A stretch of DNA of 64,000 bases from Clavulina sp. PMI_390 (Eukaryota > Basidiomycota > Agaricomycetes > Cantharellales > Hydnaceae), in NCBI GenBank assembly GCA_015039315.1, contig WIDE01000055.1:4621-68620 (forward strand), in the 5' to 3' direction. The translations under genes were made by a program, and so were the position numbers. Positions 1-11,886 of this stretch are shown one piece after another. Each line of letters starts with the position of its first letter. Position 1 is the first letter of the stretch. A model generated the notes under the pieces. The model did no database searches. It worked only from the letters and a program-made list of their open reading frames with translations, and was not told the DNA's origin.

Positions 1-391
1 ATGAATGAAGGTATTAATTAATATGCCATTTTGTGTGATATGGCGCTATACTAGCTCTAATCGAGTGTAGGTACTAGTACAAGGATTTTCCCGCCGACAC
101 CGCCCTTGCTTTCGAAGTGTCTACCATTGCCGTTCCTCAGTATTTCATTGTTCTCATACTTGCGCCTCACAAAGAGAGTGGATGAGCCATCCTCCACGTA
201 CAATAGACAGCCCATAGTCTTATATCGATCCCACCATAATGAAGACCATTGATCCGAAGCCGATCTTTGAGGATGTGCACGGAGTGTTTATTTTCACGCG
301 GAAAACATCCGTGGTACAATGAGCAAATCAATACAATGTACTCAAAGGCGAGAGCTATTCGGATATCCATGGTATGCGAAGGCGTAGAGTA
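1..391. other. Intergenic, 3' side of F-box gene
   Basis: I see no supported gene here. A minus-strand open frame of 67 codons (370 to 167) begins just past the F-box gene stop. It could be an extra 3' exon if the GTAGTGAG at the end of the F-box ORF is used as a splice donor, but the residues match nothing I know. Confidence 0.4.
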
Positions 392-2589
392 TTAGCTACA
401 TATCTCACTACCATAGGTATAACCCCTGGCCCTTTCCAACGTCATTTCCGCATGATCCCACCTACACCGTCCAATAATCGAGCATGATTCTTCCTCGCCA
501 AATCGCCACCTCTCCTCAATTATGTAAGATGACGCGAGGCTAGGTTGCTCCTCAGTGGAGGGTGTCCCGAGAATCCTATCCGAACTACAAGGAAAGTGGT
601 AGCCTGGCCGATGTAGCTCTTCATCTGACTTCACCATGACCCTCATGGATTGCTCTGCAGGTAGAGTTTCCCTGATTTTTAGAATGAGCTGAGACTCGGA
701 GTACGAGTTTGGCTGGGAAGAATATGGGGGTCCTGTTGATGAAATATCTGTCCCTGTAGCCAAGTCAAACTCGATTCTCAAGGCCGGGTGCTCCATGAGT
801 AAGCAATGGAAGCTAGCGACTGTTGTTGCCTCCAAATGGATACAATCCGAGGAGGAAAGGGAGCGGAGAGGGTGCCGTTGCAAAGCAGACGTAGTGAGGC
901 TGAGCAACTGTAGCAGTTTTAATGACTGGAGCAATGAAGCGCCCCTTCGCTCATCTTGCGCTGCGTATAAAGAGTTGATAAAGGTCCCAAAGAAGTCGTC
1001 TCCCTTCGTTGTCATAATAGACAGCACTTCGCACAATGGGGTTGTGCTGACAAGATATTCGACCACTCGACGCGCGAAGCGATCCATTGGGCATTGAGAT
1101 TGAGTGTCCGGAGCGAAATCCTGCGTCATCCCTCTCAAACTGAAATCCATCATGAAAAAAAAAAAACATTTCACGTTCGGGTGTGCACTCTTTCGTCGCG
1201 CTTGTAGAGCCAGCGGATTCTCTGCTGCGCGACGAAAGAAATCCATCAAAGCAAGTATAGATGGACGCTCGAAGGAGCTCAATGACGAGAACATGAAGCT
1301 GTTCAACAGGTTCACTTCAATGTGTTCGAGTTGTGGGGCGTCGATGAAGGAGCCGATGAAAATTGCTGCCGCTCCCTCAAGGCGCAAGTGCAAGAGCCGT
1401 TCGAGCCGGAAGAACTCCAGGTGCGCCTGAGAAGTAGCGAGAGGGACGTCAGTCCTCGAACTGAAGAATGGAGATCCATGCGTGATGTAGAGACGCTCTA
1501 GCTGGGTGCATTGCGCAACGCTGTGCCCCACTTCCTCCACCGTCATCTGATAGCCACCAGACGCGAGGCAGAGCTCAGTGATAACTGATGCAATACTCCC
1601 TGCCGGTGAAATAGAGTATGGTTCAACGACAACGTCGGAGAAGAATGCGGGGTGTGCAGAGTTGCGAGCATAAATGGCCTGCAGTTTGGGAAACTCTTGC
1701 CGTGAGTCGCTTGTCTTCTTGAAGAGGGGGACCACGCGCAAATTATCGCGACACAAACTGATCTCGAGCTCGACAAGGTTCTGCATGGCAGGCAAAGGGA
1801 ATAGCCCGCCCTTGTTACGTGTGAAATTAATCGCTTCAGGCGTAAAGGATGTAAGGCCATTCCACAAGCTTCTGGAGTCAGCCTTAGAGAGCGATGTCAC
1901 CCCCAATTCCCGCCATGGATCCTTTTCAAGAGGAAGATAGTGAGGATCGATAGGTGGGCGGCCTTGTAGGAAATGTTCACTAATAATAGCAAGACTTCGA
2001 CATCGCGGGAGAAAGCGCGTTTTCAGCATCATCCAGGTTCGTATGAAACGGTACGTTGCCACATCGGTGTGGTGTGGTATACTGATGTGGAAAGTGAGCT
2101 CCTGGTTTTGCGAACGAGTGAGGCCAAGTGCCAGTCGGCCTGATTGCACATCGCATAACCGAACAAATAGGTCGTAAAAAGGAGTCAGAGGGCAGATATC
2201 TATTTTGCAGAGGAAAATAGTGTGGACTTACATTCTTGCCGGAGACCATCCTCGGTGTCTGGGAAGTTCGAGACATAATGGTGCGTCCACAACCTCGAGG
2301 ATCTCACCACGGTGGCCCTCCACGCTTGTGAGATCTTGCTTACTCGGATCAAGTAATCTAATCGCGTGGAGCCACAATTCCGCTCCTCCACCTCATGTGG
2401 CGTAGAACTGATCGTCCCGTTCCGATCGTCCGCTCCAAGCGCAAAAGGATCGGGGAGACCTTGCTCAATGATTAAAAGTATAAGCTCAGATGGCAGGTCG
2501 GCGAGGTTTGGTTCTATATGAGCTGGCTTGCGTAATTTCCGTCGACTATCTTGCGGCGATTGAGGGGCACAGAGGGCCAGCAAAACCAT
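392..2589 (-). CDS. F-box protein with leucine-rich C-terminal part
   Basis: Two coding exons, 2589..2232 and 2199..392 (33-nt intron with GTAAGT donor; codon phase is kept), give about 721 aa. An F-box motif near the N-terminus (LADLPSELILLIIEQGLPDP) is followed by a tryptophan-bearing segment and a long leucine-rich stretch, as in fungal F-box/LRR proteins. These are substrate adaptors that bind Skp1 through the F-box within SCF ubiquitin ligases; the substrate is not predictable. I chose the first in-frame ATG (2589). The frame stays open without an ATG up to 2718, where a hydrophobic segment (TILLLILLMVLLALC) lies partly upstream of that ATG. The true start could therefore be in an earlier exon, and the protein could carry a membrane anchor. 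The 33-nt intron is unusually short for this window. Confidence 0.65.
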
Positions 2590-5043
2590 AAGCAGAATGA
2601 GCAGAAGTATTGTGTCAGAAATCCAAGTTATCCAGTTGGGTAACGGAGCGATTGGTTGGGGTGGATCGAAATATATGATGATCGTTCGGGGGTAAGGGTG
2701 GTTATCAACGAATTTCACCGATTCGGCTGAGCGAATATCGGGAAACTAGCCAAGCATGCAATGCCCAGCAAAGATTAGAGTGCATAATTTTGTGTCAGTG
2801 TCGCAACTTGGTTGGGGATTACGCATAGGATCGAAGGATCCCGGATGATGAGCTACGTACAAGGCTCCACATCTTGCGGCCAAGCAAGGTGATCGATCGG
2901 AGGCGGAAGTTGTGCGGGCTGATTCTTATGAATAAGGAATTGAAAGAGCGCGCGCAGCGGAATTGGAGTAGTAGAGTAGAGGGGGTGAAGCCTTCCAGAG
3001 ACAAGTCACGAAAGAAGGATGAGTGGGGAGTTGAAACTCAAGGACATCGCTTGGTGTTTAAGGTGCCCGTATTCTTTATAGCAGGTGAATGTAAGGAGGA
3101 CAATAGGGGAAGCACGAAGGTCCATGGCGACGAGACAGTCAAGACAAGGAACTTTTGAAGTTCGAAGTGATTGACCGATGCGTGAATCCCACGGGTGCCC
3201 ATTTGGGCGCGCTTGGGTGGATCGTCCAGTATCATCACAAGAACAAGAGCAGCCGAATGATCTGGCCGCACTTTCTGCTGAGCCTGAGGATTCTGCATGT
3301 ATTATCCATAAGGCATTGTAGATATGTCTAGCTGTGTTGAGAGTAATAAAGGGTTCATTGTCGTCAGAAGAGCCTTGCAAGAGGGATTGTGTAAGGAATG
3401 GCATTAGTGCGCCTTAAGTGCCTCGTTACTAGGCTTACTTTCACCATTGTTCAGTACACAACGTTTAGAACTGACTATGTATTGGGTCAAACGTACTTCC
3501 AACAAAGGGAGAGTAAGATTCATTTCGGACTGACTAGGTAGAGTAGACCACTGATTGTGTGTAGATCACCTCGAGGAGGCCCCATGACGTGAATCCACTA
3601 AGTATTGCTACGAGACCCTTCTCTCTGATCCTGCATGGCGTATGATTTGACGGGTCAACCCAAAAACTTGGAGTTGATTGGAATTGGCACCGGCTCGCTG
3701 GCAATAGAACCAAACAAATGCTCATCGTTGCCAACAACGATGAGAAACCATAAAGGCTTCCATTGGCGCATTATATGAAAGGCTTATCTATTTAATACCG
3801 ACTCCAAGGAGCCGAATCGTGGATTTGCTGCGAAGAAGCCGCCAAGACCATAATGCGAAATATGTTGTGGTCGTCCTTCACGACCAGCTCGTTCCGTGTG
3901 CCAGGCGTCAGCGCGGCGGGTGCGTGGCCGGGGGGCATAAGCCTCCGAGTTTCTCCACTACGACGAAATCGGCACCAAAAAGCCCGTCATACCGCCTTGC
4001 AGCTCTTCACAAGCTCACAAGCCTTTGTCGCACGCTTCCAGCATCGAGCCTCGAGTCCTCCGCTCTTTTCGTTTTTGTCCTATAACTTGGGGGAGGACAT
4101 ACCCTGACATCCCTCGCTCAACTGCGCAGCAGACCCCTTCGAGCCTCGAGCCTTGGTTCCTTCCTACCGCAGCCGACTTTTTTCTGTTTACCCTTATCAG
4201 AAGGCAACCCGAGTGCGAGGACCCGATCGTCTGTGAGTCGTTAATGGGTTGTTGTCCCTGCTTTCTCCGCAGTATTGGGGCATTGCTAACAGCCGATCTT
4301 CTTTCTTCATACTATTCGATGCCATGGTCACTGCTGGGTGCAACGTGAATGGTTTCATTGATCCTATTACCCAAATTGTCTGCGTCGTTGCGTTTCTCGG
4401 CATCAACCATCAGGTTGCACTCTTGCTTGCACCATTCCGGCAAATCCATCTCACTCCTCCGTGTCACATCGTTGCGAACCAACTCGCCGATCTGAGGGAG
4501 GGAACTACCATTCATATTATTCATCTTTTGGGCCAACAATTCTATTTTCTCTCTGTCAAATCAATCAGAGTCGTGACTGTTGTTGTGTGCGCCTGTTTGG
4601 GCTCAATACCAGCGGTGCGCCGTTGATCTCTCTCATAAGGGCCACCACCACTTCCCTCCCCTACCGGTCCCTCCCTTTTCGCCCTCCTTTTTCGTGCTTT
4701 TCTGGACGCCGGTCGTCCGTCTCTCTTCTCTCTACCTTTCTTTTTTCTGGGGTTTGTGTTCTGGACTGCTTGCTTTCTGTCTGTCTGCCATCATCGACAC
4801 ATCAATTGGGTTGATCTCATAGTCTTCCGTCAGACACATTCGAGCTATCCTTCCCCTCTACCCCACACACCACCTTTCACCCCTAGCTCTGACATCACCG
4901 CTAGCATCTCTGCTTGACGCTCTTTGCATCCTTACTGTCCTTCCAGCCTCCCGCATCATCTCGTCACATAGTTCATTTCCCATCATCATCGCCGTCTCCG
5001 TTACCGCGGTCTCGTCACCATAATCACCAACACACAACCCATC
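2590..5043. other. Long intergenic/5'-leader region
   Basis: I find no convincing gene. Minus-strand open frames at 3006..3404 (132 codons) and 3038..3298 overlap in different frames and resemble no family I know. From about 4600 to 5040 the plus strand is strongly pyrimidine-rich, with many CTCTCT/TTTCT runs. This is typical of the promoter and leader of the gene that starts at 5044. Confidence 0.4.
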
Positions 5044-7796
5044 ATGTTTTCCAACAACATTCCAATTCCCCACGGCGATCTATCCCTCGCTTTGCCGGTT
5101 CCCAGTATTTCCGTCACCATGGTAAATGACCTGGACCACCCTGGCCGTGATGGCATGGCCGCAGGACCATTTGGTCTGAAAAGCATCCGTGACATTGAGC
5201 ATGTTCATGTTCCGGCCAAGGGCAACAACGCTAAGCATGTTCCGCCCAAGATCCACATTTCTCGTCCCCTTCCTACACCCGTTGCTCGGGATGCCGTCCT
5301 CGAGCAAGAAGTCGTGATCCCTTCTTCTGAGTGGTTTGACCATGATTCACCCTCTGACGAGTCTTCTTCCTCTGACTCTGAGGATGATTCTGAGGAGGAA
5401 GTCATCAAGAAGACTTCTCTTCCTGTTGTCGAGCCCCTCCGCCTGAAGGCTGCTCCCATTACGGCTCAACAGCCCACTATCAGCATCATCTCCCTCCCTC
5501 AACTGCCCGCGAGTGCGTTCAACGCGAAACAAACCTTCCTTCGCCATCCTCACTCTCCCCGCCTCTCGAGCCCTCTGAGCCCACGCATCCCTATTCCTCC
5601 TGCGCCTGCTGCTCGTGCCAAAGTCGCTGCCCCTGCTCCCGCTCCTGTCCCCAGCCCCAAGTTGCTGAGCCCCAACCCCCGAGGGCGCCGCGTTGGTATG
5701 CTCGGCATGCCACCCAAGTCTCCCTTCTCGCCCCTCCGCCACTCATTTGTCCCCCAAGAGGTCGACGATGACGATGAGGAGGAGGAAGAGGAATGTGAAC
5801 TCGAGCTTGAATTAGACCTTGATTCTGAGCCTGAAGAGCAAGAGCCCGTGCAGGTTCAGCCCCGACAGCAGGAGGTTTCGCCCATCTCTGCAAAGAGCAA
5901 TAGCCCCACCTCAGTCCTTCCCGAGGACAAGAAGGGGCTTCCCCGTGCGCGGTTTGAGGGGATCCTCAAGTCGTCAAGGGAGCGCAAGGAGAGGCGTGAT
6001 CGCGAAGAGAGGGAAGCGAGGGAGGCAGCCGCAGCAGCGGCGGGCGTCGTCCTGTCGCATTCTATCCCTTCTGCCCCAGCTCCTGCTCTTGCTGCTGCGG
6101 GCTTGGCGTCGAGCCCTGCTCCCAGCCCTCGCTCTGCGAAGCCCACTCCCCCGCCGATGCGTATCCAGACGACGGGCCTTAGCCTCAACCTGAACTTGAT
6201 GGCCCTGGCTGTTGGAGCGGGACTGGGAATGGTCCCACCCCCGTTGAAGAGCGCTGGAGGGAAGAAGACTGGTGATCTGCGAAGGGACGTGTTCTTCAAA
6301 GCCCATGGTACGTATTCATGTCATTTGTTATATTTGTTTTGCTCTTATTGATCTCACCTGGTTGAGCAGAGGAACGCCAACGCCAGTCCTTCCTTTCTCG
6401 CCTGCTCGCTACCCCCTCTTCTTCGCCCACTACGCTTACCACCCCCGTGACGCCTCCTGACTCTCCCGCTGAGTTCCATTACACGCTCCCCAGCCCTGGG
6501 CTCGTCTCGCCCCTTGCTTGCTTCGAGAACCTCAACAACGCTCTGAGCCCTGGAAACTCCAGCGTTGAAGGATGGGGCGAATGGGATCGTGTCGAGACTG
6601 TCAACTGGGCCAAGGAGGCTGCCGCTACTTCTGGCGAGACTGCACCAGAGGACGATGAGGATGACTGGTCGAGTCCACCCGCAAGGGTTGAGGAGGTGCT
6701 CGGCGGGCTCGCGGCGCTGCAGCAGCAGATCCACAAGCCTCGCCTTGCTCCTATTACCTCGCCTACTTCCACCAGCCCCGTCTCTGCCTCTCCTCAAAAG
6801 CAGAAGCACAACCACCTCCCGATTGGGATGGTGAATGGCAAAGTCGCTATCCCCATTCCTACTCTCCCGCATACCCCCAGCCGTACTCGCTTGCGCACTC
6901 CTATGCATATGAACGCTCCTGCTACTAGTGCGCTCACCCCTGCGACGCTCGGGAGGACGCCTGTTACTGCAGCTCTTCCGATGGGCAGGGAGGTCGTGCC
7001 ACCCAGGAGGGGCGCGAGCTTGATGCGCAACGCTCACTTGCACCAAAACGCTATCCCTCCTCGCACTGCTTCGAATCTCCAGCAGTCTTCGCCACTCGCG
7101 ACCACCCCCAAGACTAGCCTCCCTGCTCCTCCCCGCCAGCACACCCGCCCTGCTCCTCTGGCTCTGGCCATCCCGGCACGCTCGAGCAACAACACTGCTG
7201 CCGCTCCAACGCCAGCAGCTGTGACCCGTGCGAACACTATGAACCAGAGGAACAGGATGAGCAACGGTGCGTTGCCGTCGTTGATGGAGATCAGTGAGCG
7301 CCTGGCTGCCAAGTCGCCTACTGTGCCTTCTCCCGTCTCCAGGTTCCCTGCCAAGGAGGACGCCGTTGCGTCGAAGAGGCGTGCTGCTGCGTTCCCGGGC
7401 TTCCTTCGCCAGGCTGCCCCCGTTAAGCCTATTGTTGCTAAGGAGCAGGACGAGCCTGCGATCCCAGCGATCGTGCTCACCTCGCCCATGTCGCCACTCT
7501 CCCCGCTCTCGCCTTCTTCCAAGGTGTCAGCTGGATACGCCCTGCAGCGCCTCGCTAACGCCCCGGCTCCTTCCAAGACCTCGACCGGCCCCAAGGACCC
7601 CGTGCTCACTCTCCCTCCTGCGCGCCCCAAGTCCGTCGAGATCGAAGTTGAGCGCAAGCAGCGCGGTAGCGCGATGGTCGCACGTCTCGCCCACCGGAGG
7701 AACTCGAGTGATAGTGCCAAGGAGGCTCTCGATATGGCGAAGAAGGTGGAGCTGAAGGAGGATAACGTGAGGAGTCCTGCCTACGGGTGGTTCTAA
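5044..7796 (+). CDS. Low-complexity Ser/Pro/Ala-rich protein of unknown function
   Basis: Two exons, 5044..6307 and 6370..7796, joined across a 62-nt GTACGT...GCAG intron with phase preserved, give 896 aa. I do not recognise a folded domain. There is a Ser/Asp acidic run near residues 107-120, a second Asp/Glu run near 240-270, and a helical basic/acidic segment (ESSRERKERRDREEREAREA-like) near 310-325. Many SP and TP dipeptides appear, including SPMSPLSPLSPSS-type repeats in the C-terminal third, which are potential proline-directed kinase sites. The composition suggests an intrinsically disordered regulatory or scaffolding protein. Codon use is GC-rich at third positions, as in the neighbouring housekeeping genes, so it is probably well expressed. 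An antisense ORF at 6354..7142 is a shadow of this biased composition. The function is unknown. Confidence 0.8.
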
Positions 7797-8920
7797 AAAA
7801 CGTAGACGCGTGTTGGTTTCTTTCTCTGTTGGTTTTTTCTGGTAACCCCCCTGTGGACTGTTGATGTGTACTTTTTTGTGAGATGTTGTCGCCTCCCCTC
7901 ACTGTTGGATGGATGGATGCTCCCTCCAATGCAATAGCGTCATTTGTTCGTTCTATCGCTCGTCCTCTTATAAGGATAAGCTGCTTGCTGTAACAGGCTG
8001 GTCCTGCATGCTAGCCTTTCGCTGTTAGCTGTGGCTCTCAGCAGTTCACAATCCCCACCCCCTCATACAACTGCATTTAGCTCTCAGCTATCTACATACA
8101 TACATTCATATACATTCATGGTCTCTCGATTCGAGACATCATCGCATGCATTACTATAGTTCGGCTTCATTGGACCGATGAGTGAGTGCCTGTTACATCT
8201 TTGAGCCCATCAAATGAGGATGGCAACAGGACACACATGTGAAGCGTCAACGACCATCTATCTTTTCTGGCCAAGCCATCTTGTAGATCCTATTGTGGAC
8301 TCGAAAGATCATCATTAGCACACATCATTAGCTAGTTCTCCATCAAACTTGTGTGTATTGTATCGGATCTTCATAAGTACGAGGGGGCAGGAGGACCTCA
8401 AGGGTGTATCATCCACCTCTCTCGCATACCCCCACATCAATAGCACTTGGCTGCGCCTCGTGTCTCGCCTTTGTGCGCCTATATCCTGTAATAGCTAGTG
8501 TTGCTGCCTGATCACCCGTGTATCCTTACTTGCTGCAATCCGGTTCGAATTTTCGCTACTATCGCAACGACACCACCCGACGCCAAATCACGATCGCACG
8601 ACTGTCACCCGCATCCCTCTCCTCCTCGCCGTCTCTCTTCATCCACACTCTCCTCCTCGCATAGACCAAGCCTCGCGAACGCTGCCCCAGTGCTCGTATT
8701 GATCAAGAAACCCATTTGCGCATCATTACACGCGCATTCATACGGCCATAGATTAGGACCCTCTCCATACTCAAAAGAGCCTAATCAATCAATTCCCAAA
8801 CCAACTCAATCAACTCCGCGACGACCGTGACCGTATCTCCGACTTCCAACACCACAACAACCCATCCTTCCCTCTACTACTCCACTCTCCCCTTTTCTAC
8901 CCCACTACCTTTCTATCACA
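7797..8920. other. Intergenic between unknown gene and RAC1
   Basis: No gene is seen. The last 400 bases before 8921 are rich in CTCC/CCAC tracts and act as the presumptive promoter and leader of RAC1. Short ORFs here have no recognisable content. Confidence 0.4.
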
Positions 8921-10465
8921 ATGTCGAATATGGGCGAAGATGGCCAGCGCGCAATCAAGTGTGTCGTCGTCGGTGATGGTGCAGTTGGGAAGGTCCGTTG
9001 CTCTCCTCTCCCCTCTCGTCCTTTTCTCGTCCCGCTTTCGCCCGCGCATGCGCTCTTGAGCTGACCAGCTTCTCTTCTTCTACCGCCCTTTCACTCTCTC
9101 CCTTTCCGCGGTTGACGTTCGCGTGTGTGTGTGGTGTCAATCACACAACCTGCCGCCTGGTGGTGATGCGGGTTGATCTGTGATGATGACCTGGTCGATT
9201 TTTCTGGCGCCGCGCACTCGCTCGTGCTGTATGGACTCTTTTATTATTCATTTTTCGACGCTGCTCTGCACCTTGATTCCTTATCTGTGGGAATACTGAT
9301 GATGGGTCATGATGTATTGCGCGTTGCGTTGTCGTGCACCTCCATCATCATCGGTCGGCGGGCACACTCTCTATACCACCTCTGGCACCACCACTATCGC
9401 CGTGATTAGACCTGTCTGCTGATATCGTACACCACCAATGCCTTCCCGGGAGAATACGTCCCAACTGGTCAGTCTTTCATCCGGATTAGTCGTTTTGCAT
9501 TCCTGCATAGCATATTACCTTTACCACCCCTTTCTCCTTCCGCTCCATTCCTTGTAATTTCTCTCGTTCGAATGATTTACTGACTAATATCGTTCTCTTT
9601 TGGTTGCCCTAATCCCACTCTGGAAACGCTAACCACGCTCCGGTTACAAAATAAACCATTGCGACTACTGCAACCGAACCCAACGAATTGACTCAAAACA
9701 GTGTTCGACAACTACTCTGCAAATGTCATGGTGGATGGCAAGACCATTTCACTCGGCCTCTGGGATACCGCCGGTCAAGAAGATTACGATCGTCTCCGCC
9801 CACTGTCGTATCCCCAGACCGACGTCTTCTTGATCTGCTTCTCTCTCGTCAGCCCGCCCAGCTTCGAGAACGTTAGGACAAAGGTCAGTTCCTCTGCCAA
9901 GCCATGGTGTGCTAAGCCTTGTTTCGGGTTGACTGACTCGTTGCTCTGCGCCTCCCTTTCTCCGCACGCTTGCTTTTTTTCTCTCTCCCTGCTTTTTTGC
10001 AAATGCGATGGTTTGACATCCTATAGTGGCACCCTGAGATCAGCCATCACGCACCGGGCGTTCCGACCGTGCTTGTAGGGACAAAGGTTGATTTGCGCGA
10101 GGATCCTGCGACAATTGACAAGCTGCGTGAGAGGTATGTCGCGCATTCTACTCACCTTGCCTGTTTGGATTTCTCCGTGCTTTGAATGAGGTACTAATGA
10201 TTCGTTTCAGGCGGATGCAGCCCATCTCGTTCCAGGGCGGCAAGTCGATGGCTGCTGATATCGGTGCCGTCAAGTACCTCGAGTGCTCGGCTCTGACGCA
10301 GAAGGGCCTCAAGGCCGTGTTCGATGAGGGTATCCGCGCAGTCTGTGAGTTACTATTCCTACGCACTTATTTAAACCACCGTGAGTGCTAAATTCTGCGT
10401 TTTCCCCAGTGCATCCTGCGCCGAAAGCCCAGAAGAAGAAATCTGGTGGCTGCATCATTGTGTAA
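8921..10465 (+). CDS. RAC1: Rho-family small GTPase Rac1
   Basis: Six exons (8921..8992, 9410..9467, 9702..9883, 10027..10133, 10211..10344, 10410..10465) give 202 aa. Motifs in order: P-loop GDGAVGK (18-24), switch I TVFDNY (43-48), switch [12 protein letters not shown] (65-74), GTKVDL (122-127), ECSAL near 165, a Lys-rich segment (KAQKKK) and a C-terminal CIIV prenylation box. The residues GLWDTAGQ and SFENVRTKW place it with Rac rather than Cdc42, which normally has GLFDTAGQ and a different helix. Rac switches between GTP and GDP forms at the plasma membrane. In fungi it drives polarised growth through PAK kinases and NADPH oxidase. The first intron (about 417 nt) is long for this window and starts directly after the P-loop lysine codon. 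CIIV does not end in Leu, so the choice between farnesyl and geranylgeranyl is unclear. Confidence 0.95.
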
Positions 10466-11886
10466 AAACAAAATATTTGTATCCTTGCGCCTGCGACCCC
10501 AGAATCATAATCTTCATGCCCACTAAACAAGCCTACCCTCTTCCCCGTCTCTGCGCGCACGCTTCCGCTGACAAGATGGCGGAAACTTCCTTCCATCCTG
10601 ACTGTGCGGGTCCATCTCGAAACCCTACAAAGAACAGCGCAACTGTTCTTCTCCCATCCTACTTTCTTGGTTCAACTTCCTACCCTTGTGTCACACCTAA
10701 ACATATGATATCGTTTCCTCTCTGTTTTTCTGTCTTCCTCTACCTCTCTTCCTAAACCCTCTCCTATCTCGTCTATATACTCACTCAGCTCGGTCGTCCG
10801 GGATCTCGTTCGTGTGTGTGTTTCTTTATGACATTTGACACGATTTGTATTTGGATGATCCTTTCCTTGGGGCCTGGTGGTTCCTTTCCTTTGAGCGGTC
10901 TGGTCTAGCCTTCCAAGAAGCGCGACCACAACCAGCACTGGGAACTTGGAGCGCAGGTTACATGACCACGACCAACGAACGAATTGTAATTTACGAGATG
11001 AATGTCACCATCGTTACATTTCCAATGCGAGCTGTGAAGACTTGCACAATGAGCGCGGTTGCTGGGAAGCACCTTTAACTAATGTGGGGACAATGACTGG
11101 AGGCTAGATTCGCTCCTGGGATGCACCCATTGAGCCAAATACTGGCTACATAACGGGGGAATCCGCTAGGCACGGGCGCCTTTTAGCATGCATGGGGGCC
11201 CAGGTCCAGCGGGGAGCGACAACCGGAAATTTAGTTATTTATTTTACCCCAACTCCGATTCTGATCAGAGCGAGGACTCAGGAATGACCAGGCATTCAAT
11301 GGGAAATGTATCACGCCTATATAGACTGTTTCGTGATCGTCGTCGCTGGCCTTGCTCCGGATTCTCCCATGCGGCACATTTGTGGGCGCGCGAAATTGAC
11401 GCCCACGTCATATTCATTCTTTTTCCTGACATCGTCGTTGAGCTACGACGATGAGGGGTGCGGGATTGCTAGGAGAATGGGCGGTATACGATGGCATGAG
11501 CAACTTGTAGAAGCACCAAGAGGAATTTGAATTTTATATAAGTTTTGATCAGCTGTGATTGTGTTTCCAGGCGCTCGAGTAAACAAAGGGCTGGAGGCGA
11601 TGCCATCCCGCTCTAACTACTCGATAAAGAACTCTACAAAAATCATGATTATACACTGGGGAGGATTTTTGGACGACCTTCTCAAGCACACGCGGTCATT
11701 GGCCTATAAAATTCTCAAGAAAATAGCTGGTCTCGTGCCATTTGTTTACTTGTATGTTATTGTTTATGCTTGTGACGTGACATCTTTCTCCTTTCTCCTC
11801 GTGCTCTCCGCAAGGCCCACCTACGTCGAAACGCGTCCAAAACCTCTTTCTCCGCCACTTTTTTCGACTATTATCTATCAAAACGA
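10466..11886. other. Intergenic downstream of RAC1
   Basis: A presumptive RAC1 3' untranslated region is followed by a promoter region for the next plus-strand gene. ORFs of up to 132 codons (11555..11953) overlap the next gene in another frame and have no recognisable domain. Confidence 0.4.

Noticed and set aside
3006..3404. Minus-strand ORF of 132 codons
   Set aside because: Overlaps another open frame and has no domain or clear start context.
5360..5830. Acidic and Ser-rich runs as a possible repeat expansion
   Set aside because: The codons vary, so it is a biased protein region and not a nucleotide repeat.
6354..7142. Minus-strand ORF of 262 codons
   Set aside because: It is antisense to the GC-rich Ser/Pro protein and shows only low-complexity residues.
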